Assembly: GCF_901000735.1 (NCBI RefSeq)
Contig: NC_081542.1
Coordinates: 27,729,093 to 27,793,092 of the forward strand
From: Corylus avellana
Taxonomy: Eukaryota; Streptophyta; Magnoliopsida; Fagales; Betulaceae
Length of the DNA stretch: 64,000 nucleotides
Reading direction: 5' to 3'
Shown here: in pieces, positions 21,918 through 32,966 of the stretch
How the letters are laid out: each line of letters starts with the position of its first letter
How positions within the stretch are numbered: the stretch's first letter is position 1
Notes under the pieces: model-generated
Seen by the model: the letters and a program-made list of their open reading frames with translations, nothing else
What the model was told of the DNA's origin: nothing
Database searches by the model: none
Made by a program: the position numbers and the translations under genes

Positions 21918-24389
21918 TAATAGTCTCAACTCTAACTCTGAAATGAGAAATGATATTTAATAGACTCTCATACTACTGTCATACAACTATAATGATATAA
22001 TATTGAATGAAATATGTTAAGAATATGATAATTATTGAGCGTTAAATATTTGATTTATAAAATTTTAACTATTGAAATTAAAAATAATAATTAACATGCT
22101 AAAAAAATGGTCCATGATACAGTTCCCTAAATCCCCTTAAGATAAGTTTGGTTGGATCATTTAAAGAAAAATATTTACAGATTGAAATAAGAATAATGAT
22201 AGGAACCATCTCTTTAGAGGTTTGATATGGACACAACACAAACCCAATTCATGGCCAACTTCTCTCCTACATGTAAAAAAAAATTTAATTTTAAACCAAA
22301 CAAATTGTTTTTTTCCCCAAATTTTCAGAATGTCAAAATCCTTTCTATCAATTTTTTTTTTTTTTTTTTTATTTAAATGACACGTAGGAGAGAAGTTGGC
22401 CATAAGTTGGATTTATGTTATGGCCTTAACATTTTCCATCTTTTTATCCACTTTTTATTCTTCTGAAGTTGATATGGCTTTTAAAATCACTATTGGGGTA
22501 ATTGTTCAATTGTCAAATAAATTTTTTAAAGTAGTTGTGTATGCAGTGGGGTATATCTTCAAATCTCATAATAAAATTTTACATGCTTGATTAGCGTACA
22601 TTATCTTAATTTTCAATAATGTTTTGATATAATTAGGTCAAGTTATAGCTCATAAGTCGAATTTGAGAGAGCGCTTCCAATTTTTAATCTAGGCATCTTT
22701 TGTGCGGCCTAGTGGATAGGTGTTATTTTGGTCACACCAAAATAAAATAGTCACCATTAGTCTCACCTTCATGCTTCTTTACCCTTTTTCTTATTCCTTT
22801 ATTTTCCTTAAAAAAGGCAATTACTTTCATTATAAATTTATAATATCCATTTAATAAATAAACAATGTTCTACAATTAAATATAGAGTACAAGACTTAGA
22901 AGATAATTATATAATGTTTACTTAAATAAAGAAAATAATGAGGAGGAGGCTTCCTCAAGTTTTGTTACTTTTTTGAGATAAAATATTAGCAAGAAAGAAT
23001 GCATGGATTTGATTTTTGGTCATAGCTAAATGACAATCCTTTTGAATGTTGGTGTGGTTGTAACTGTCTTCCTATAACGAATATAACTGCTATTTAGTAT
23101 TCTTCCATCATTGGAGGAAAAGCCGTCAAACCCTAGAAAAAAAAAGAGTAGCGCAAGGAGAGCAAGGAGAGTATAGCAAAGTGCGGGGAAGGAGTTACGA
23201 CTCCCTCCTCCCCGCCCCCTTTCTCCTTTCCCCCCATTTTTCCCGCCTCCACTGCAAATCGACCAGGGTGCGTGTGTCAATGGTCCTCGGGGTGCATTCT
23301 AGTGGCGCGTGAGGGTGAGTTAGGTTTTTGTTATTGTATTTTCATTGTTTTTAAATAAGAATGTATTTTCTCTAGATCTGTTTTTAATAGAGATCTATGA
23401 GGTGAAATTTTATTCGTTTTCTTAGTTTTTGTTTTCACAAATCCTTAAGAATAATGGAATTGGTTTTCGGTCGGCCTTTTGTTTCCTTATGATTCATTTT
23501 TTGGGAGCAAACCATATACCGAAGACAAAGAAGTTATCAGGCATAAATAAAAATTCTCACTATAGTAGAGGCAACAAAGAGGACTGCGATTGATAAGGGC
23601 AAAACTAGCATTTGGAGTTTAGGGGAGGAAATTAAAAAATTTAGGGGTAAAATTATAATTTTCAAAAAAATTTAAAAAAATTATGGGAAAACATGGTCCT
23701 TTGGGGGTGGGCCCCCAAGGGGCCATGTAGTTAGCGATTGATAAAGCTAGTAGAGATAGAAAAAGCAAGGGAATCTCAATGACCTGACAGCTAATAGAGA
23801 TGTGATTCGTCAAAATTTGTTGTAGATTTAAAACTGATTGGGACGGTGACTTTTCGTAGATATTGTCTTACAATAGCGTGAGAGGCTTGTATATGTCATT
23901 GATAATAATTGAATTATAAAAATTCCAAATTGTATAAAAAAAATTAAAAGATGAGATTAAAAAATGAGGTTTGATACGGGCACAATACAAACCCAACTTA
24001 TAGCTAACTTCTCTCCTAAGTGTAAAAAAAATTTGAATTTTAAACTAAACAAATTGTTTTTTTTTTCCAAATTTTCAGAATCTCAAAATCCTCTTTATCA
24101 ATTTTTTTTATTTAAATGATACGTAAAAGAGAAATTGGTCATAAATTGAATTTATGTTGTGACCTTAACATTTTCCATAAAAAATTACGGGAGAATACAA
24201 ACAAGCCTTTCTCATAAATGAAATATTGTTTTATTGTCCTATTTGATGTTGTTGGTTTTACGGGGCTAAAGCAGCGACAGGAGGAAGTAGGGATTTTGGT
24301 GAAAAAAATATTGTTTTTAATTGAATGGTCTAATTACACCATGACTTGATTTTCCCGGAAAATCTCAACCTTTACGAGAAAATCTCGCG
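21918..24389. repeat. Upstream block of FBL-4 with a MITE pair and SINE-like repeat
   Basis: No gene is seen. Two copies of a roughly 200 bp MITE lie at 22223-22431 and 23972-24170; the arms AACCCAATTCATGGCC and GGCCATAAGTTGG face each other around a T-rich centre. 22493-22760 is a plus-strand copy of the SINE-like repeat. 22780-23050 is the block that, inverted, flanks the retroposon at 2671, and it shows the empty site. 23090-23620 is unassigned, including a GC-rich patch near 23190-23260. The last 200 bases before FBL-4 resemble 42090-42210 upstream of FBL-5. Confidence 0.5.
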
Positions 24390-26859
24390 ATGGACCCTCC
24401 TGCAGACCCCGCAGACGAGTTCCGCAACTGGCTGGAGTTGCCCCGGAACGTGACGGCGTCGATCCTGCTGAGACTGGGCGCCATCGAGATCCTGACGAGC
24501 GCGCAGAGGGTGTGCTCGCCGTGGCGCAAACTCTGCAAGGACCCGTCGATGTGGCGCGCCGTCGACATTTGCAACACCGACAACTGCTGGAATAACTACG
24601 AACTCGAGAGGATGTGCCACGACGCCGTCGATTGCAGCTGCGGCCAGTTGGTCGATATCAGCGTCGAAAACTTCGGCACCGACAAGCTCCTCAGGCACAT
24701 CGCTGACAGGTATTTTCTTTTTTTTTCTTTTTTTTCTGTTCGGATTTGATTTGAATTATGCGCGAGAAATAAAGGTTTTGATTGACATGCTTATGTTTAA
24801 TCTTTAATATTGATGGCCTTTTTGTTGTGCAATGTGATTGCTACGAGTCTTTTGGTTGTTTGGATTTTGGTAACTTCTTCGTGTAATTCTAGTTAATTGA
24901 TTTAGAGGTTTAGGGTTTGTTGGTAAATTTGAGATATCTGTGTTTATCAATTTCTATCAAAACCATGTTTTTGTGATTGTCTTGCTTCACTCATTCTTTT
25001 TCTTCTTGGAAAAAGACTATGAAAATCACTTTGTTCAAACATTTGAATTGATGCGCGTAGCTTTCATAGTGTAAGGTGTTACATGTAAGCCCAGAGCACA
25101 CTTAAGGCAAAGATAAAAAGGGAATTTGATTGGAGGATGTACTTTTGATGATCATCAAAAGTTACCATAAATAATATTGAAAGCCCATCGCGTGCTCAAG
25201 TCAAAGATTCTAACTAAAGCAATAGAAGCTGGATTCCTGAATGGTAGGCAATTACCTTTGAAAAAGAGTTGTTCTTTGATGAAAACTGCAGTGGGGGCAA
25301 TGTTGTGCACAATGAGTGGTTATTGCAGCACCTTTGAACCATTTTTAAATAAAATTGGTTTGCCAACAATTTGACGACCGACTTTGGTCAAGCTGACTGT
25401 TCAATCTTTGTGTGCATAATAAATACCTAGTATTCAAGGATCAGGACTTCTGGTTTCACTTCTTCATGTTTAAATCATTAGGCTTCTGTGATTAATTATC
25501 ACCATGGTCTATATTAATTAGATGTAATTGGTGCAGCAATGACTTCTCTAAGATTGTGTCATAAGTGCAATTTTGTTATATCCTTAGCCTATATTAAAGA
25601 AAGCTTAGTTTCTTTCAAGTATCAGAAAATATGCAAGGTTATATTTATTTCTAGGTCCATGAATATATGTAGATTAAGACTGAACTACTATAATGTGTAT
25701 CTTGTAGAGCCCAAGGGGTTGCTCAATCGACTAAAGACCACGCCTCATAAAGCGGAAATCATTAGTTCGAATCTTATTTTTCCCTTCTACTTGGGGAAAA
25801 AATTACTTACAAAAGAAATGTTGTATCTTGTGTTAACTGTAGCTGAGTTACAAACTTGGTAGTTTGCTTGTGCTTTATAAACAGGCAAGTTCGCATATGA
25901 TGTTGGCATAGTTCCTTGGTATTTTCAAAAGTCACAAGATACTTGGACTTATGGCTTCAAATGTATGAAGTTATGGGATGTTCCCAACTAGACATCGTGT
26001 TTCTTTTCTCTGAATAATTTTTCTATATGGAATAGAAAGTAGGCAGCACACCACCACTTTGCAGCTGTCCTCCTTGTTGAATTATAGGCCCCAGTGGGGG
26101 GCTGCAATGTAGAAAAATATATCTGATACAGTGCACAGTTATGTTGTGGATTCAATTTCTCAATGATGAAGTGGCTGATGTAGAATTCTTCCACATATTT
26201 GTGTTTGCCTGTCTGTTGATAGCTGCTTGTTCATTTTTTTGTCATTTCCTTTAATGGTATTTTAACAGTTCAAGTCAGCTCAAACGCCTTCGGCATGTGC
26301 ATTGCAATGACATTTCAGATGAGGGATTCAGTGGAGTGGCTGCAAAACTTCCATTATTAGAGGAGCTTGTCATTTCATACTGTCCATTGTCAAAAGAAGC
26401 TCTCAAAGCTGTGGGCCGTTATTGCCCTCTTTTGAAATCACTCAAATTCAACAGCCGGAGGTATGGAAAGTATGAAGAGGAGGCATTTGCCATTGCAGAG
26501 AACATGAGTGAATTGCGCCACCTCCAGCTTTTTGGAAATATGCTCACTAACGACGGCTTGCAGGCCAGCCTTGATGGTTGTCCTCACCTTGAATCACTTG
26601 ACCTACGGCTATGTTTGAATGTCACTCTGGCAGGGGATTTGGGAAGAAGATGTGCTCAACAGATTAAGCACTTGCGTCTTCCCGGTGATTCCACTGATGA
26701 CCGGGAATTTATTGTTTGGTGGAAACGTGAATTTATTGTTTGGTGAGATTTCGGACATAGATCATTTGTTTCATATTTTTTGTTTTCCTATTCAAATAAT
26801 GGAATGGGGACTGCATCATTTGTCTGATAAGTATATTATGACTTCTCAGGTGGCGGTGA
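24390..26859 (+). CDS. FBL-4: F-box/LRR-repeat protein, FBL23/SKIP19-like
   Basis: Probable SCF substrate receptor. Exon 1 (24390-24709) encodes MDPPADPADEFRNWLELP and an F-box (RNVTASILLRLGAIEILTSA). The donor is CAG|GTATTT. Intron 1 is long (24710-26268) and contains a tRNA-derived SINE at 25706-25821. Exon 2 starts at 26269 (AACAG) with LRRs LPLLEELVISYC, CPLLKSLKFNS and CPHLESLDLRLC. Near its end a 27-base tandem duplication repeats EFIVWWKR/EFIVW. If the donor at 26743 (TTG|GTGAGA) joins the acceptor at 26849, the protein has 267 residues and stops at 26859; unspliced it stops at 26746. No stop or frameshift is visible in either main exon. Confidence 0.78.
25706..25821 (+). mobile_element. 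tRNA-derived SINE in FBL-4 intron 1
   Basis: The 5' part is tRNA-like, with an A-box-like GGGTTGCTCAATCGAC and a B-box AGTTCGAATC about 35 bases later. An A-rich end follows and a 10 bp target duplication TGTATCTTGT flanks it (25696-25705, 25822-25831). It is the same family as 45555-45674 and 59766-59889. It does not fold as a complete tRNA gene. Confidence 0.75.
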
Positions 26860-27304
26860 TTTCTCGGACCAAGTCTACTACCACCACCGCTAAATCGACA
26901 TTGAATACTTTGAAGATGTTTTGTAGGAAAAAGTGAAAAAAGATGTTTTGTAAGAATGTTTTGAATGAAAAACTGAAAATTTTTTGTTTTGTAGTAATAT
27001 TTTTATTTAAATAATAATATAAAATTATTGATGTGATGGAAAACGGAAGAATGTTGGGGGTTAACTTTAAGATGAATAGTGTGAAATATTTTTTTGAGGT
27101 CCTTTGGGTCTTTTGGCAAACACAGTCATTGCATGTCAGAAGCTTTTTGAAGGGAAGAAATGGTAGGCTTCAAATTACTTATCTTACTTATACCTTATTT
27201 GTTACATAATCTATATATTTTATTTATTTTTCCTAAGCAGATTATGTTGATCTCGGCATATATCGTGCAAGTCTTTATCTTTAAAAAATAAAATAAAAAA
27301 TAAA
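26860..27304. other. 3' flank of FBL-4, first copy of the post-gene block
   Basis: The segment behind FBL-4 carries the conserved post-gene block (GGTAGGCTTCAAATTAC, TAAGCAGATTATGTTGATC). No other gene is seen. Confidence 0.5.
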
Positions 27305-27880
27305 AAATTAATTTATGGTGATCCTCCATAAGGATCACCATAGATTAATTTAGATATAATTAGATATATTAGATATAATTCTAGGGTTTTTTTAGTTTAC
27401 TAGGTTACTTGCTTATCACTCATAGCCTTTTTATGAACAGAAGCCTATGTAATCCTTCATACAATATAATCTTACTACAATGTAGTCAATTATATATTTT
27501 CGCGCTCTTCTTTCTTCTTTAATATATCTCTCCACTGGTATCAGAGTTCTTTTGGCGTTCTCTTTTGACGAATTTCAGTTTCATTGCCCTACACCAAGTG
27601 CCTCCAAAATTTCTACTGTCCATAACCTCAAAAGTCGTTCCAAGTCTATAGACTAAGAGCCAGTCAGTCTATTTGCCACCAACGGTGTCTAAAAGAGCCG
27701 CCACGGTCCCTAAAGAATCTACCCGTTTAGTTATGCACCGCCAAAAAGCGGCGATCGACTCAATAATAGCGCCAATTGACATATCAGAACCCAGCGAGTC
27801 TATATCCACCAACTGCAGCCTCATTGGATCCTCCACGCACCCACATGCACCGCTCAAATTCAACTACGGCCTCATTTATA
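27305..27880 (+). mobile_element. LTR-retrotransposon remnant with primer-binding site
   Basis: TGGTATCAGAGT at about 27536-27547 matches the initiator-tRNA-Met primer-binding site used by most plant copia elements. It directly follows an LTR-like 3' end (ATATATCTCTCCAC). The LTR start is missing and the leader continues only to about 27870, where a second, partial copy of the post-gene block begins. A short palindrome (GGTGATCCTCCATAAGGATC, about 27317-27336) marks the left junction. A 74-codon frame at 27673 is not recognisable as gag. Confidence 0.5.
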
Positions 27881-29333
27881 CCTTTATTGTTATATAATCT
27901 ACACATTTATTTTTCCCTAAGCATATTATCTTGATCTGTACATATATTGTGCAAGTCTTATTTTATTTTTCTTTTTTTTTTGAAAAAAAAAATGGAAAAA
28001 CATGTTTCAAAAACTAGACAATGATGATCCTCCAAGGATTTGCCTAAATAAGCCATAACTAGGGCTGGGTATCGGTCGGTTAAGACCGGTTAATGGACTT
28101 ATCGGTCGGTTAACCGATAAGCTATCGGTTAACCAAGTCCTAACCGATTACCGACCGATAAGTCCATTAACCGAAAATTATTGGTCATATCGGTAATCGG
28201 TTAACCGACCGGTTAACCGGTCGGTTAAATCGGTTTGGGCTTTGTGGGCTTTTTATTGAGCTTTTACTGATTGCTAATTAGGCTAAAAATTAATTTGAAA
28301 TTGCTAAATTGAGTTTTGTGGGCTTTTTATTGGGCTTTTTATTAGGCCTTTTTTTTTTTAGTTTATATTAATATAATAATTAATAAACCGGTTCTAGGCT
28401 TCCAGAAGCTGGAAGCTCATTTTGTTCCATGGACCATGAGCACTGAGCAGAACCGGTTCTAGGCTTCCAGAAGCTGGAAGCTCATTTTGTTACAAATTTC
28501 CAATGAACGAAATATGTCATTGTCAACCAACAAATTGGGCTTTATTTGATTCAAAGGCAAAATTGAAATTTTTCATTGGAAGGAAATTCTACCCATAAAT
28601 ATAAATTATATAATGCAGTTGCTCACAATAAAACACAATAACAAATGCAAAATCTAGTAGTCTAAGCATTGAACCAATTCAAGAGTCAAGACCTTAAACA
28701 TTTTGTATCAGGGGCTCTCATCAACCTACATACAGTGATCAGTGAATAATAAGCAATCTCAAATCAGCAAAATTAAAAAAAAAAAATCAAACCTACTCAA
28801 ACTCAAATTAAAATCCATCCAACTATCGAAGAATAATAAACAAAGTATTAACTAAGTAAAGTCAATAAGTCACTTAGTAAAAGGAAAATAAGTTTAACCC
28901 ACATAAAGGACAACACCGATTACACAAATATCAAAAGTAGAAAGAAAACATAAAGATTAGTAATAAATATGGATAAACATAAACAAGGTTACACAATAAT
29001 TTCCAATTCCATGATCCACCTCAAACATGGATTATCTTCAATTCCTTAAATTTGCTTCCTTCAATAGACAAAACATAAACATAGTTAATCGCTATTAGTG
29101 ATTAATATTAAAGAGTAAGAAATAAATATCAAGTAAGAAAAAAAATATGATGCAAAAAACTTACCAAATACTTTAAACAAAACATCACCTCGCAATGTTC
29201 ATCCATCAAACCTTTAATCCTCATCAAATGTGAGGGAATTAGACAGAATTTCTACCACAATGAAATTTTTAAAGGATTAGTAAAAAATAAAAATAATTTA
29301 ATCAAATAATTAGAACAATGAACAAATTTGAAA

Positions 29334-31499
29334 TTAACAAATATTACCCGACTCAAGCTTGTAGCTTTCTTCATCTTCAATATCAGGCAAGAGTTGCTCA
29401 CCATACTCAAAATTGGGAGAAGATCTCAACCAATTCTGACAACAAATAAGAGCTTCCACTGTTTTCGGAGCCAAAGAACTCCGAAAAGGATCTATGATGC
29501 GACCTCCGGTGCTAAATGCCGACTCATAAGCAACAAAGGTAAGTGGAATTGCAAGGACATCCCGTGCTATCTCGGCGAGAACCGGAAACTTCGACTTATT
29601 TACCCTCCACCACATTAAAATATCAAAGGTCTTATTTGGTGACTCGACCTCCTCGGTATAATATTGCTCTATCTCTGTCCGACACATCATCACATTTTTG
29701 GACGCCCGAAAGGAATGGTAAATAGCTAAAGCATCCTTCTTATTACTACCCACACTTTCGGAACTTGTACCGACATCCACACCCTCATTTGAAACCCTAC
29801 TCCCACTTCCTTCAACATTCTTAGCATAATGTTGATAAAACTGGTTCAAGACATTCTTTAACTTGGAAATAATACTTGATGCTTTTGATGTACCCACATT
29901 TGTCTGCAACCAAAATTCCAAGACGGATATCTTGTAACGTGGATCAAGCACAGCAGTAAGAAACAACAGGGGGTTAATAGCCTCAAAGTCTCCCCAATAC
30001 TTATCATATTTCTCTTTCATACTTTTTGCCATGTTACTCAACGAATAATCATCACTTTCACAATACTCCGTCAAACAATGATAAACGTTTTGGAGTGTAT
30101 CAAAAAACAAGTTAGAAGTTGAGTACGAGGAACCCGACATCCTTATTGTCTCCTCATAAAACACACGCAAAAATTTAACAAAGTGTCGAACCTTCTTCCA
30201 ATCATCTTCAGTCGGACTCCCCAACTCATCATCATTCAAAAAGTTGAAAAAATTCGAATCTTCATCTAACATAAGATCAAATGCCCTTTCATACTTTTGT
30301 GCTACTTCCAACATGGTATAAGTAGAGTTCCATCTAGTGGAAACATCAAGTTTCAATGAAGATTTACATCCAAGTTGCTTCCTTTCTACACAAGACTTAA
30401 AGAGGGCCAATATTTGGGGGGATCCCTTCACATACTTTACCATATTTCGGATCCTTTCAATTGAATCATGTACATCCTTCGTACCTGCTTGCACAATTAA
30501 ATTTAGAACATGCGCACAACACCTTATATGGACAAAGTCATGGCGACAAATAACATTTGCATTGGACATATTTCTTTTTTTAAACTCAGTCATTGCCTTG
30601 TCATTAGCAGTTGCATTGTCAAGTGTTATCGCCAACAAATTTTTAATCCCCCATTCCACCAAACATTGCTCTATTTCCTTGGTAATCGTTATTGCCTTAT
30701 GATCTGACACTTGGCGAAATGCCAATATTCTTTTGTGATATTTCCAAGAAGGATCAATGAAATGTCCAGTTACAACCATATAATTCATATTCTGAATCGA
30801 AGTCCAAGTGTCCGTAGTCAAACAAATCCTTTGACCAGCTATCAACAACTTTTTTTTGATTAGGTCCCTTTTGGTCATAAACAACTTAATACAATCCTTC
30901 ATCATTGTATAGCGAGAAGGAAGCGTAAATCGAGGCTCAAGAACCCTAAACATTTTCCTAACACCCTTCTTCTCCACAACTGAAAATGGAAATTCACCAA
31001 CAATGATCATTTCACAAAGTGTTTCCCTAATAGCTTTTTCAGAATACTTAGCAATAATTAGGTTATTGCCACTAGCACCACTACTCTGATTCTCTCCGGC
31101 CACAAAAGTGAACTTAGACTGAGAGCTATCTTCTCTTGCTTTTAAGCTCTTGTACTTTTCACAATTTCTAAAATGGTACAACATGTTAGAGGTGCCATTT
31201 CTTGTAGGGTGACATTTATACTGCCTCCCACAGTAGTTACAATTTGCAGTAGGAAACTCTTCAGAACTACTTTTATCTTTAGTAAAATGGTCCCATACTG
31301 AAGATCTTTTCAATCTTAATCTTTTTTTACCATGGATTGGTGGTCGTCCACCACGACTATGAGATGTTCCCATAGAATCAGCACATCTAATCCCTTGGGT
31401 ATCCGTTTCAAACTCATCAGATTCATCATCATATGTTTCTAATTCTTCATCATCTATGGGACAAGAAGAAGTAGCTGATGTAGGTGCATATGCATCCAT
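29334..31499 (-). CDS. hAT transposase, BED-finger RICESLEEPER-type, intact 721 codons
   Basis: Cuts and joins element ends during transposition, acting in the nucleus. After an acidic N-terminus there is a BED zinc finger at about residues 69-113 (W69, C87, C90, H109, C113), then the hAT catalytic core. TTDTWT contains D230 and ITLDNAT contains D294, the usual places of the first two acidic residues; CCAH (327-330) and RWNSTY (389-394) follow. The C-terminal dimerisation region (about 620-695) includes VAYESAFSTGGR with E659, the likely third acidic residue, and CCQNWLR. Most relatives have VASES at this place, so Y658 is unusual. The length is normal for the family and there is no stop or frameshift. 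A 5' UTR intron is possible (TTATTGTAG just before the ATG). Confidence 0.93.
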   Translation of the reverse strand: MDAYAPTSATSSCPIDDEELETYDDESDEFETDTQGIRCADSMGTSHSRGGRPPIHGKKRLRLKRSSVWDHFTKDKSSSEEFPTANCNYCGRQYKCHPTRNGTSNMLYHFRNCEKYKSLKAREDSSQSKFTFVAGENQSSGASGNNLIIAKYSEKAIRETLCEMIIVGEFPFSVVEKKGVRKMFRVLEPRFTLPSRYTMMKDCIKLFMTKRDLIKKKLLIAGQRICLTTDTWTSIQNMNYMVVTGHFIDPSWKYHKRILAFRQVSDHKAITITKEIEQCLVEWGIKNLLAITLDNATANDKAMTEFKKRNMSNANVICRHDFVHIRCCAHVLNLIVQAGTKDVHDSIERIRNMVKYVKGSPQILALFKSCVERKQLGCKSSLKLDVSTRWNSTYTMLEVAQKYERAFDLMLDEDSNFFNFLNDDELGSPTEDDWKKVRHFVKFLRVFYEETIRMSGSSYSTSNLFFDTLQNVYHCLTEYCESDDYSLSNMAKSMKEKYDKYWGDFEAINPLLFLTAVLDPRYKISVLEFWLQTNVGTSKASSIISKLKNVLNQFYQHYAKNVEGSGSRVSNEGVDVGTSSESVGSNKKDALAIYHSFRASKNVMMCRTEIEQYYTEEVESPNKTFDILMWWRVNKSKFPVLAEIARDVLAIPLTFVAYESAFSTGGRIIDPFRSSLAPKTVEALICCQNWLRSSPNFEYGEQLLPDIEDEESYKLESGNIC

Positions 31500-31955
31500 T
31501 TAAACTACAATAAAAATAAAAATAGTTTGTATTCAATATTTTTAAACTACAATAAAAATGAAAAGTGAATCTGTAACTAGCTATATATAATTACTAGAAT
31601 AAGGTGAAATTGAAAACAGACCAAGGCCATATATATACACTTAACACTTAATTTATAATTATAAACCACCAACAGCAAATAAGGCCATATATATACACTT
31701 AACACTTAATTTATAATTATAAAGTATAAACCACCAACAACAAATAAAGCCATATATATACACTTAACACTTAATTCTCCCAACAGCAACCAGTAACCAC
31801 TAGAAATATTATTTACTTGCCCAAAAAAGTTCCTGATCAAATGAAAGAGCTAGAAATATTATTATCTATTATATAACACTTACAAAGGCAGGTTTCTCAC
31901 AAGAAAATTACACAAGGAGCACACTACATTCTATGTACGTAGACTTTCCAGTGCC

Positions 31956-31959
<4 letters not shown>

Positions 31960-32004
<45 letters not shown>
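31960..32004. repeat. TA dinucleotide microsatellite
   Basis: About 22 AT/TA units lie in the 5' region of the hAT element. This is a likely site of length variation and gives spurious open frames. Confidence 0.95.
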
Positions 32005-32006
<2 letters not shown>

Positions 32007-32966
32007 TCTACATATTCACTAATAATTACTCAAACAAAGACCTTGGGCACGGAATCTGTGGGCTTGCAGACTATAAAACAATATCTTGAAATTTTTTAGA
32101 GAGAGAGATCTAATGGAGTACGAGAGGATACACAAAGTGACAAAGTTCAAAAAAAAAAAAAACAGTTAACACAGAAAATTACCTGGGCTGCGATGCGATG
32201 CGACTCTGCGAGAGACGAAGGTGCAGGTGTGCGATGGTGCGAGTCTGCGAGAGATCGACGGTGCAGCGTGCAGGTGCTGCAGAGGGACTCGAGAGTGGAG
32301 GGAGAGACGGAGATGCGGTGTTGCTGCGGGATCGATGGAGGGCGGCGCTGCTGTGGGTCGACGGAGGGAGTGGCGCTGCTGCGAGATCGACGGAGGGAAC
32401 GGCTTACGGCGCTTCTGCTGAGGGATCAACGGAGGGAGACTGCTGGGCCGCTGGCTGGTGGCTGCTACAGGGCTGCCGCTGCGTGCGCCGTGCAGGTTTG
32501 GGTCCTTTGGGAAATTGGGGAAAAGATGAAGCTGACTACCCGATGCGATGGTGACTGACTACTCCTGGTGTATACCCAAGTTGTAGTATGGACTCATTTC
32601 TCAATAGGCGTGATTTGTGTCTTGTGAAACCAAAACGGCGTTGTTTTGGTTTCAACCAAAACGACGTCGTTTTGGTTTTAACCTTTAATAATAAATATAA
32701 AATTTTAAAAAATTAAAAATTAAAATAGCTTATCGGTCATATCGGTTATATCGGTTAACCGATAAAAAAATTTTAACCGACCGATTACCGACCAATAAGC
32801 TTATCGGTATAAAATTTTTAACCGATTACCGATCGATAACTATCGGTTACGGTTAATATCGGTTCGGTTAAAATCGGTAATCGGTCGGTAATCGGTAATC
32901 GGTTAATCTGCCCACCCCTAGCCACAACTAAAGTTTCAAAGAGCTTGAAACATGATGGGTGTAGCA

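Larger units (their letters stand above)
28060..32920 (-). mobile_element. Complete hAT transposon, 4.86 kb
   Basis: The ends are TAGGGCTGGGTATCGG and, inverted, TAGGGGTGGGCAGATT. They are flanked by the 8 bp duplication GCCATAAC/GCCACAAC (28052-28059, 32921-32928; 7 of 8 match). The element sits in the FBL-4 post-gene block, whose uninterrupted form (ATAAGCCATAGCTAAAG) is seen near 18236. Both ends carry many copies of ATCGGTTAACCG-type motifs (28070-28245, 32725-32910). It contains one long transposase frame on the minus strand, a GC-rich 5' region (32180-32540), a TA microsatellite (31960-32004) and a 41 bp direct repeat (28386-28426, 28451-28491) in the 3' part. Confidence 0.93.

Noticed and set aside
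25706..25790. Possible tRNA gene from A- and B-box words
   Set aside because: No full cloverleaf or acceptor stem, and it has an A-rich end and target duplications; it is a SINE.
27673..27897. 74-codon frame after the primer-binding site as a gag start
   Set aside because: It does not resemble copia gag and runs into the post-gene block; a shadow frame overlaps on the other strand.
30337..30702. Open frames on the plus strand inside the hAT transposase
   Set aside because: They mirror the transposase on the opposite strand and recur at 37435-37800 only because the two copies are similar.
32193..32558. Three overlapping Cys/Arg-rich open frames in a GC-rich stretch
   Set aside because: They overlap in all frames, have no recognisable domain and lie in the 5' region of the hAT element; probably promoter or leader.
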